The notes under the pieces: generated by a model
What the model saw: only the letters and a program-made list of their open reading frames with translations
Databases searched by the model: none
Told to the model about the DNA's origin: nothing
Assembly: GCF_910592395.1 (NCBI RefSeq)
Contig: NC_088310.1
Span: 23,203,491-23,267,490, forward strand
Reading direction: 5' to 3'
Source of the DNA: Lineus longissimus
Lineage: Eukaryota > Nemertea > Pilidiophora > Heteronemertea > Lineidae
Length of the DNA stretch: 64,000 nucleotides
Made by a program: the position numbers and the translations under genes
Shown here: piece after piece, positions 47,101 through 59,100 of the stretch
Layout of the letters: each line of letters starts with the position of its first letter
Numbering within the stretch: the stretch's first letter is position 1

Positions 47101-50100
47101 ATTGTCAATTATGAAATCAAGGAGATGACACTCATACGATTTCCCCGTGAATACTTTGGATACCGGAGCATGGTTGAGAGGATGCAACGCTGCCGCGTCG
47201 CTGATATTCTATGCCATTTTGGCTTGCATTTGTATCACATACCAAGGTTGCTAATTTTTCGGATTTGTCATCACGTATGTTATCATGCGATCAAGCCGAA
47301 TTTCAATATTATAACTTGATATTTTCGTCACAACCTATGTTGACAACTGACCACACCCGAAACGCGGATAATGGAGATTGTGTTTATTAATAACTGGGAT
47401 GGTGGTGGGTGATCGCGCTACTTTGTCACACATTTTAGCTGATAATTCGTCTGAAGAGTGCTGCCAGTGAGTTTCTGCATCACTCACGAATTACGATTTA
47501 CGAAGACGATATTCGAAGTTTTCGTACACATGAATTTTGTCTTTCAATTTCAAAGAATTCGAAATTCGTAATCGTAGTTCGTGAGCGATGCGGAACCTCA
47601 CTATCAATTGTTAATGGAAACGTCGAGATTCTTACCTTTCAATACCTTGATGGCAACTTTCTGGTCATCACAGACGCCCGTCATAACTTTGCCAAAGGCA
47701 CCCTGGCCTAACATACTGCCGAACTTGATGTCACAGTGGTCCAGCTCCCATTCATCGCGAACCGTAAGGAGCGGGTCCATCCGTTCTCGGCTCTTGTCTT
47801 CTGTAAAAAAAGTGCACATGTGTTTAAAATGGAAAACTTCTATCCTTTGACTAAACGTGTCAAGGGTAATTCATGGTAAAATACTTAGTAAGTGTCTCAT
47901 TGCAGCTGTATTCAATAATTTTGATCAGACAAAATACGTATCCCCGCATAGGTCTAAAATCTGTAATGTATATTGCTGACGCCGTTTTCTTCAACTCACC
48001 TCCAAATGCGGATTTATAACTGTTACTACTGGCCACGACCTTCTTCTCAATAGCTATCTCGGAACGGCATCTTTTCCACAAGATTATTCCGACCACTAAC
48101 ACAAATATTCCTATTGCTGAAACAACCGCAATTGCGATTACGTCCGTTCTCGAATTTTCAACTTTTTCTGAAATAAAAAAGACCACAATGTTTTAGGCCA
48201 AAAGAATTTGCAGATACAAAAATACTTTTTCTTGTAACCAATAAAGCTGTTTTACAAAGTAAAGTGCACCGTACAATATTATGAGATCGTTATCTACTAC
48301 ACATAGTACGTAAAAGCAAATATTTGAACCTTAAACGCCCATTCCTATCAAAGCTGCTGCTTTAAATTGAATTCAACGACCATTGACACCATCACTTGAG
48401 AGCAATTCTCCGAAATAAGCTTCGTCAGAAGTGGGCACACAATGATTTGTATCCCATTTTATTCAAGGCTTTCTCCCCGTAATCCCAGTGTGGTTACTGT
48501 TATTCGACACCTCGTATTTTCTTCAATATCACAAAAGGAGAACTTTAACCGGGTGTCTATAAACCGAAGACCAAAGACCGAAGACCGAAGATCGAAGATG
48601 GAAGACCCCCCCAAAACTATAAAACGAAGATCCCCCCAACTATAAAAGGAAGACCCTGATGTCAACTATAAAACGAAGATCCCCCCAACTATAAAAGGAA
48701 GACCCTAATGTCAACTATAAAACGAAGATCCCCCCAACTATAAAAGGAAGACCCTGATGTCAACTATAAAACGAAGATCCCCCCAACTATAAAAGGAAGA
48801 CCCTAATGTCAACTATAAAACGAAGATCCCCAAATCTATAAAAGGAAGACCCTAATGTCAACTATAAAACGAAGATCCCCCCAACTAGAAAAGGAAGACC
48901 CTAATGTCAACTATAAAACGAAGATCCCCCAACTATAAAAGGAAGACCCTGATGTCAACTATAAAACGAAGATCCCCCCAACTATAAAAGGAAGACCCTA
49001 ATGTCAACTATAAAACGAAGATCCCCCCATCTATAAAAGGAAGACCCTGATGGTTTTCATTCTCATGTTCAGTTACTGCACAGTTTGTTTTCATTTTCGG
49101 TCCATGCTACATTAATGATTTGAGAAAGTAAGTGTACCGGGTACTACACCAGTCGTGTCTAGCCTTAGCAGCTTAGTGGCACAGTTTACATAAGGCGGGG
49201 AGCCCCGTACCTGTTACCATGCAGCCGTGCTCCAATATGACCTAGTTTCTCACTGTACTCATCATAGCCAGCCCTCAGCTTCGTCCAGAAGCTGTTTCTA
49301 TGTGCATGTGTGTGTATCGTCATAGGCTCCCAGCAGGTTAGTTGATCACACGGCCAATATGGAATTGGTCCTACATACAGAAAAACAATCCAAAAAACAA
49401 TCCAAAAAACAATCCAAACGTGCACCAGGGTCTTCCTTTTATAGATGGGGGGATCTTCGTTTTATAGTTGACATCAGGGTCTTCCTTTTATAGTTGGGGG
49501 GATCTTCGTTTTATAGTTGACATTAGGGTCTTCCTTTTATAGTTGGGGGGATCTTCGTTTTATAGTTGACATCAGGGTCTTCCTTTTATAGTTGGGGGGA
49601 TCTTCGTTTTATAGTTGACATCAGGGTCTTCCTTTTATAGTTGGGGGGATCTTCGTTTTATAGTTGACATCAGGGTCTTCCTTTTATAGTTGGGGGGATC
49701 TTCGTTTTATAGTTGACATTAGGGTCTTCCTTTTATAGATGGGGGGATCTTCGTTTTATAGTTGACATCAGGGTCTTCCTTTTATAGATGGGGGGATCTT
49801 CGTTTTATAGTTGACATCAGGGTCTTCCTTTTATAGTTGGGGGGATCTTCGTTTTATAGTTTTGGGGGGTCTTCCATCTTCGATCTTCGGTCTTCGGTCT
49901 TTGGTCTTCGGTTTATAGACACCCACTTTAACCTACACTTTCAGTGACAATTTGATATAAAAGTTATGTCGAGAAACATGAGAATTGATGTCGTAATCTT
50001 TTAAAGGGTGTGTTTATTTACATGTACTTTTTTCTGAATTTTATTTGCGAAAGTCACAAGGAACGCTTCTTCCCGAAGTTAGCTGTGTCGTAGTGTTCAA

Positions 50101-53100
50101 GTTCATCGTCAAGAACGCATACTTCATCAACGTAGTGAAAGCCTAAAAACACACACAGTGGCCACACATGGACACGTATAATTTGAAACTATCATTACAT
50201 TGACAGTTTCAGGAGTTTCAGCTTTTCAGTTCTTCGACAGTTAGCGCTTGATTGACTGATGTCAATAAATGTACCTCTTGTTGAGCCAAGGTTATAAAGG
50301 GATTATACAAGACCTGAAACGTACGTTGTTTTACAGGCTGGACTGTACCATGAGAGGGAGCAGCGGCCAGTTTGAGTTGCTCTCCATCGGTAGTATTGAT
50401 CCTCAACTTTTGACTAAAGAGATATCTTGGCCTGCCATCTCCTATGTCTATTTGCTCCGATGTTTTTGCCTGCAGGGTAAAGAAGGTATTTAAGGTTGAC
50501 CACGCATTTCCATTTCATGGTCGATTTGTGCAACGTCAACACGCGGCGTGCATGATGGATGCATTCAAATATCACATGGACGCTGCTTGGCAACAAAGGA
50601 AGCTGTAGTAATGAAGAAGCTGGGATGCTGCATGGAGCAAGAAACCTTAATCATAATTGGCTTCGTTTAGATCTGTGGTTGCTTTGAGAGTGTGCTAATA
50701 GAGAATGTTAACTCATAAAATAAACCATGATATATTTTTAACCTGATATAGTTGCACAATAGCTCAAAGTGTCTTTACTATTATGTCAGTTTCTAACTTG
50801 CATCTGACTTTCCCATACGGCTCCTTTCGATATAACCTTTGGTTGATCGTGTATTTTTCGACAGCGGTTCATGACCTGTTCAGTCAAGTGATACCCCGAT
50901 GTAAAGAAATAATGACTTTGTGCACATGAACTATGAAAAGCGTTAGCAAAAAGGCTTGTTATCGTGGTCAGCAAATTAGCATCATTTCATGCAAAGTAAC
51001 ATGAAAGAAGGTATAATCATGGATAAGATTGAAGTGCATTGTTTTAGTTATGATCATTTGATGTCTTCGGTAATGACATCTGATTGTTGATGACCGAGCA
51101 AACGGAAAGAGCTTGCTTCATTTTCTATATTAGCTGATTTGATGGGGACAACCAGGTATGATACCAGGCGAATGCAGTTTTGCAGGGGAGTCGGGATTTG
51201 CATTCTTCTATGACCGTCTTAGCTGAGATCGTTGTTCTAGAATCGTTGATGGAAAAAATACTGGTTAATCAAGTGGGTAGTAAAACTGGTAAAACAATGC
51301 CGGTATTATAAGTGGATCCCTCTCACTTTTCTCTCACCATCACTTAAAAACAGCTTAGATAACAGTTGGCGTTAGATTGAGAACCTCCCCCATAGGTGAT
51401 TTTAACATGGTCGACGATTGTATCTCAAAGTTGTGCAGAATGGAAGTTATGAACATGATCACTGATACAGTAGCTAATCGCACAACTGCTTATGGTGCAA
51501 TAGTTATACATAACTGAAACAAAAACCACCTACCTCGATGATGTAGGCACTGTTTGCTTCCAATTTAATCTCAGCAGTAGAATACTCCGTTTCATCAATA
51601 TTGGCTGCGAAACCCTCTGCTTCTCCCTTCGTTTCGTTGTCGTCCGAGAACTTCCACTTCTGCCAGAATACCTGGTACTTTCCTGTGTAGTTGAAGGGGT
51701 CATCCCAGTTGATGACAGCGACGAACTTATTGGAATATGTATCGTAGTGGAGATTCCCGTGTAGAGGCCAGGTGTAGCTCGGAGCTGAATAGTGAAGTGG
51801 GAATAAGGTAACCAAGAGCCTTTTTATGTCGGAGTCATTCCAATGGAGTATAAGATTTACTGCCTCACCTACAATACCACAGACATCATGTTGATCACCG
51901 GCTATGATCATCTGATAAGCCCCTATAGCGTCCTGAAATGTACAGCCTAAGTCAAAGGTAATTACTCAAGCACGTTTGCAATAGTTGCATGGTTAATTTC
52001 ACAAATTGTGACATAATTTATATACCCTGATGCTGGCCTGTGAAATTGATATTTTGTAGCAATGTGACTGAGTTGATCATTGAACGTCAACTGGGACATT
52101 TATATTGCGAATGTCCACTGCCACAGAAGCCCAACTCCTCCTTTGTATAAGCAAGCTCATCGACCACGAATCGAACCCTCCACCTCCGCGGTGACAATCT
52201 GCCGGTACATTTGTGCAGCCTTAAGCAGTGTCAAGTCGTTTAAGGCCTGTGGTAATGTGACCTCCATAGCGTGCTTCTCCATTCAAACTCTCTTTGATGG
52301 ATATGGTCAGCGTTTAAGAATCACACTCAGTATCAAAAATTTAAATTATGTCACAGTTTGTATTATAGATCAAAAGTATTGCAAACACAGCTCGGTAGTT
52401 TTGTTTTGATAAAGACTGTACATTATTCAAGTTGAGTCAAAAACATTTTCATATCTATCAGTTCGTTTCAATAATTGCTTTTGTTGCTTTTTTGATTCAC
52501 CGTGATTTGTTTGAGAGATTTATAAGCTATCCTTTAACCAGGCCCAAATTTCTCTCATAATGCATGATTGACAAATCATAAATCTTGAAACGAAAGAAAC
52601 TGATAGAAATCAATATGTTTAGGCCCACACTGTATTTCCCTGCCATCCTGCGCTTCGTCGTCCTTCACCCTTCCGCCTACCACCCCTGCCTTTGACCTGT
52701 TCTACTTTGACCTGTGACCTTTTCAATTCTGACCTTGACCTTTCTACTTAGAACAGTTCATCTTGGTCAACGGAACATATTTCACCAAGCGAAGGAAAAT
52801 ATTTTACCAGCCAAGGCAAACATTTTACCATTCTAGGAAATATGTACCTACCAAGCTTTTTACGCTTACGTTTACGTTTTTTTCGTCTTCGTCTTCGACG
52901 CCCTGTTTTTAAGGGGTAAAGGGTCAATATGGGAAAAGAGGAACAGTCCATCAAATGATGAACTGCATATTCCGTATTTTGCAACTTGTGATAACTCTCA
53001 TTATCACAGCTCGAATGACTGTTCTGAGAATTATCAAAATGTTATGGTTATATACCCATAGCTGAGGGTGTAGCTGAAACAAAGGTCTTAGCGATACACT

Positions 53101-56100
53101 ACATGGATAATGAGGAATATGATATTGTAGCCCAAAGAAATATTAGGTATTCTATTGCTTACGAGAAGTTACACTACATGGAGTCATTCATAACAAAAGC
53201 TGATCTGTTTAGATATGAGCTGGTCTGAACGAATCAAAATTTGAGAGTGATAGTCCCATAATTCTTTCCCAAAGACATTTCTATAGCCAACAAGAATGAG
53301 TTACGTTATCTTTAGCAATGTTAAATTCATCAATTTAGTTATTAGCATTTCGTATTAATAAGAAAGTTTGAAAAGCTTACCCACGAAACAAAATAACTGC
53401 GTATACTCTTAGTGTTAGGTGGGGGTTGACATTGGTTAATAATATTGTTAAGTGTTAGAATGTTAGACTCACTATCAGCGCTATCCTGCAGGGTTAGGCA
53501 TCTTGTGAATGTGTCATCTAGTACGTGACATACTGGAGTCCAGATGTCCATCCGATCTGCTATTTGGTATCCTGACTTTTCGTCGGGAAGGATGTCTAAG
53601 AAGTAATGGGAGTTGAATGTGAGGCCATCCAGAGAAAAGATTATCTGAAATATATACATGTTATACGTTTTACTTTAGGCTGAATTTGAAAATAAAATAT
53701 GAAAGGCATAGCCTTTCACTTTCCTTCAGCTGGGTTATGGCAGAAAATAAGACTGATGATGTTTGGTTAAATAAGAAATATATCAGTATATTAGAATTTG
53801 ATTGCACGTGGTATATCCTCGAAAGTCATCATTTGCGCCCTAAATCCATGTTTAAAATGAAGTTACACAGCAAAAACATGAAACTTGATATCTTGAGAAA
53901 CATACATGAAGGTTAAATCAAACATTACCTGCTGCTGGTTTTTCTCCTTTTTCCAAACGAGTACGCTGTAGAAATCGGGGACCTTGTCGCAATCAGGCAG
54001 CTTCATATCCTTGTAGGCTTTGCAAGAGAGCAACCCCCAAGTGACCGTGAACATCTCTGCCACTGCTGGCCAGGTCAGGATCATCCTGATCGTCCCGTTG
54101 TCCGTGGTCAAAGTCTGCGTTACGTTTAGTTTTAGTGGCGGGGCCTTGGTCAGCGGAATTATTGAGCCAACTTCTATATTGCTGCTTTCATTTGGTGTGG
54201 TGCTCCCATTATCAAGTTTGTAACCAGCTGACAAGGGTAAAGGACATAATACAAATGTAACTTATGTCTGGTGAAGTGCGACCATGTTCAGAAATCAAAG
54301 CTACATAAATTGATCTAAACCGGGTATAACGATGAAGGTTTTTTTTATCTCAAGGAAGTGGACAATACAGTCCGTACGAATAAGGTAACATGCTAACAGA
54401 TTCATGCCAAATCGTATCAATGTTGAAAATTAAAGTAAAAAAAGTAAAAGTTGGTCTTCACAAGGAATGACCGTGATTATCCAGTTAGCTAGCCAGTGTC
54501 AAGTTAATCACCAAATCCTGAAGGGGGCAAACACTCCTTTCTTTCGGATGTTTTGGAACAACAAAATATATTTCCCTCAATCACGTCAAGCAGCTTACAT
54601 GTAGGCTCCACCATGTTCATCGGCGCATCCATCTTTGGTTTGAAGACTATCTCGGCTATTTTTCCTTTTTCGCTGATGGCTATCAGTTTGAATTCTTCAA
54701 ATTCTTTCCCTCGCTGCCGAAGACTGAATTCTAATTCTGGGGTGATTGTTTGTGCAATTATCTGCAAAAATTAATTTATCCACATTTTGCGTTAGTCTGA
54801 TATATTTATATTAGAAAATAAGGCATGTACAATGTAACCGATGAGCGGAGACTGAGCCAACGTTCAGAAAAAGAGCAGTCGTCTTTTGTTCGCCCAAACC
54901 TCAACGCCACTAATACATAGTAACCACCTTCGCCAGAGCGTTCTTATGATTTTTGATGAGAGCATGTAATCACCTCGAATCACTCTCAGGAGATCTTTAC
55001 AGAGAATAAATTCCCACTTTAAACGGCGAATAAGATCTTTATCCTCCATTAAGACAACAGTTTCCTTAATTGAGTGAAAAGGTTTTAATTAATCAATGGA
55101 ATCGTGCGGTAAGATTTTGTACCGTCGCACCTGAATCAGCAATGTTTTAAATCTAAACCTTCTTTCGATGCAAGTCATTAGCATGAAATGTTGAGGACCC
55201 CAACCAAGTCAATAGTAGATTTGATTCAGTGATTTTATTAGTCAGCACCGGAAAAATCCCGGCTGCAATTCCTCTTTACTGAAATCATGGTACCACGATA
55301 TGACTTGATCTTAACTACTCCTGCAAAGCTATAATGGGTCCTTCCAGGAAAGTTTCTCAAAAAAACAAGTATTGTGTACATTGGGTATGGGATGGGTACG
55401 ATATAATACAATACATTCCTACCTGCCACGGATATTGACCAGTAGTCCGTGCCTTCTTCCAATGCCGTTTGAGTAAAGAGTATATAGTATTATCAGAAGC
55501 GCTCCTCCCGTCAGTATATGTTGGTGCCGTCCACTTTATCGAGTATTTCATCTTCTTCCTAAGCTCTGTGGTTATGTTCGGTGGAGAAGTGAATTTTGCA
55601 TCCATTGGATCTGTGGCCTCCGTAGCCGTCCCGTGGAATTTGCATGCGAAACGACATCCCTTTCCCTAAAATGTAGAGATGAAGAGTCAAATAGTACTAA
55701 ATAATTATGTATTGGGGGATGGAAGGAATCATTTTTGAGAAATTCGGCTTGTTATAGGTTTAAGGTTTTCAGTATTGCTTCACGTATACGTGTGTTTGAT
55801 GGCTACTCAAAAATTACAGTATCAATTTCTTTTCCTGTTGTGAGTTGTTCTCCTTTGAACATTCAGTTACGAGGAATCCCATTTTGTCAACACTATTCCT
55901 CTGTCGCTAAGTATCCTTCCAAGAAGTCATTAGTCACCGGTTTGCCATTGTTATCAAACATATGACACTGTTTCGGTGCTTATCATACTGTGTTGTGGAG
56001 GTGACATATAGTTTGCTTCATTGGTGTCTTCTTAAATAAGCAGTTCAACCAACGGCGTGTGAACATTTCTTAACGTTAGAACCCTTCTTTCACGACAGTG

Positions 56101-59100
56101 AATTTTCCCTATTCCGTTGAGAACAGCACTATCAATCTCTCGAGCTACGTTTGCAGATAGTATGTACTATAGTATTTACAAGATGTGCATGTACATGTAC
56201 GTTAATACCAGAACGTGGAACTATCGGAAATAACGTTGTAAAAAAAGCAAATAGACTTTTTAGAAGTAAATAGTGACACCCTTTTCTGTGCAAAAACTAC
56301 AGAGAGGAGGCTTTCATCTTTTCGGGGCATCCTGTGATCTTAAACTTACGCATAATATGGCTTCGGGACACATCTGTTTCCAAACTTCATTGTCTTTGTA
56401 GATGTAGTAACATGTTTTCCAGCACTGAAATGATTTTTTTTAAAGTTGATTAAAGAAAGAGTTTGTCAGCGTACTTGTATGTGTAACTATTTTTGTGACT
56501 GGCCACCACCACATTATCATATTAAAACTGTGGTTTGCCTTCATTCCCTTCATCGTATGAACTGACCTCGCGGTCAAGAATTCTCCAGTGCCCATGTTAC
56601 AATAATCTTAACACAGCGATATAAAGAAGAAGAATCGAAATAATCCACGAATAATCGCTTAATTATTCATCGGTTTGGCACATCTGGGCGGCAAATTAAT
56701 GCCTCGCGATAAATCACGGAGGAGAAGAGACACAACTGCGCGAAGTCTCTATCTCTCTCGCGTTGCCAATCTTAATATGAAAAGGCCCCGATTGTTCAAG
56801 GTAGAGTTGCACAAGATTGCAGGAAAAAAAATCATGTGAAGATCGCAAGAACACGTAGAAAGTGGCCAGTACATTTCTTCGCGGAGTTCTTACTTCATAA
56901 TGCAAAGTTTCTCAACTGGGACCGGGATTGCATTCCGTGTTTCTTTGCTTTTGATTAATCAAATTATTGGACAACTTCATCGCGTTTATGACGCAATAAG
57001 TTTTTTTCGACTGCAGGAAACCAGATGCGAGTCAAACCAAAAACGCCAGCAGGAGTTTGAATGTTGGGGAAAATTCTTCTTTCAAATGGGTTTGAATGCC
57101 CTTCGTCAGTGTTACGGTTCGATATGAATATTTCTTCTATCATTTGAAAAACGACATTTGTTCTACCCGTCGATTTCTTAATGTTACTCATGATATTGTA
57201 AATCTATATGTATTTTTGAATTTCAAGATTATGTCTAAAATGTTTCAAATTGAGAAAGCAAGTACGTTCATAATGTATATCGTACTAACATGCTTTAGTT
57301 TTGGTCTCGGGTCTGCCTCGGCGCTTGGTGCCTCACATACACTAGTACATGTAGTTATATATGGAAAATATGGACGAAGCCACCTTAAGCGAAGGTCTTA
57401 TTAAGAAGATTTCGACTCTAAAATAGTCGATGCAATTAAAGTACTTTCTTGCTAAATCCTGGACGAAAATGAAATACAATTAAATGCGCTGCAGTTAAGT
57501 GTTTAACTCGTTTCATAAATCGCATCACTCGTTGCAGAACTGCTGAAATATTAAATTACATCAAACATGGCTGCTAAGTTGGTACTTCGGGAATAATGCA
57601 CATTGAGTCGCGCAACGGAGAAAAAACTCGTGACACCGACAGAACGCAGATGGTCCTAACCGCCGTAATGCATTTTTGGTATTATATCATATTCGCCATT
57701 TGGATGGTACCCTGATTGATCCAGCCTCTAGACTCTCGTCACGCTTTCAATCAAAGTTGCCTCAACTCCCATCGCGGGATCTGCGAGAGCAAATAATGCC
57801 GGGCATCGTTGTCATCGCACGTATGTCATTGCACTGAAATATCTTCAAGGTTTTGTGATCCCGCTCGTGATTTCTCGCGTTATTATGACGTTTTATTTCA
57901 TTTTCAGGTAAGGATATTTCCAATGTTTGTAAAACAATCCATAAATGTAATGTTCAGAATCAATATCAATAAATCTTTATTTTTTATATCATAATGCCTA
58001 TGTTGAATGTATAAGCCGGGCTCTTTTTATCCGACCAATTAGACTGGTTATACTATGCCTACAGTAGTAATATGTTAAGATAGTTTATTCTGTTTTGTCC
58101 ACAATGAAAGAGTAGGTATTGGAAAACACACGAGATGAAATCGAAAGAGTCCTTCGAAGAAGTCATTGTGGGCACTAATAACCCGCCGGCAATGAGATAT
58201 TGAAGCGATTTATGGTGCTCGAATAAAATGTTATCTCCACTTATGAAATGCGTAGAATATCGAATAACTCATATCTTACGGGATCGTGCAGCTAAATTAC
58301 CACGTGCAGTAGTAAGCACGGGTCAAATTGCCTTAATGTGGTCAATGATTGTAAAATCGAAGCTGTACAAACAGCCACTAAGATTGGTTTATGAGGAAGT
58401 CGGTGCATTGTGTACCATCTCAAACTTTTGCCTTGCCCCCTCAATGCAAGTACTGTGGCTTAAGGTACATGTGTATGTAAGGGGACAAGCTAAAAATGTA
58501 GAAACATTAGAACGAACGCTATTGACCTGAATGTACGTGTAGACTAAATCTTGATATGTATATTTTTACGTTACAAAGTGATGTCTATTTGACATCTATT
58601 TAACAACATGGCAAATATCAAATTAATTAAGATGTCTGGATGAACATCACCAGATCATGTTTTCCCTGTGTACCGTTTTCCACAAAGTGGATATTTAAGG
58701 CAAGCAAGCCACAGTTTCCGAGATGTTTTTTATTACCACGTCTTCACCACAGCAGCTGCCACAGATGTCATATCAGAAATAAATCTCGGCTATCACAAGC
58801 TCAACCCCTTTCATTGGCGATTTCCGCGTTACTTTCATGCTTTCTTCTTTCTTCTTCTTTCTTCTTCGTTATCTCATTTATTTGAATTAAAATGGCGGTG
58901 ATTCTTTCTTCGCACCTTCGATAAGCATTAACATTGGCCATAAATCATGATGGTATCACGCCAGTGCTAACATTACATCCATTGCTCAGGAAAATCCATA
59001 TTTCAGAGCATTATGAGTGCGATTAATAACACTTTGGCTTGTTACAATCTTTTCATGTTCGATGGGGCAGACGAGAGGTGAAAGGGCACGGATTTTGCTT

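Noticed and set aside
48442-48665. Open frames across the left end of the fold-back element
   Set aside because: They derive mostly from low-complexity GAAGACC-type repeats and occur on both strands with the same repetitive content.
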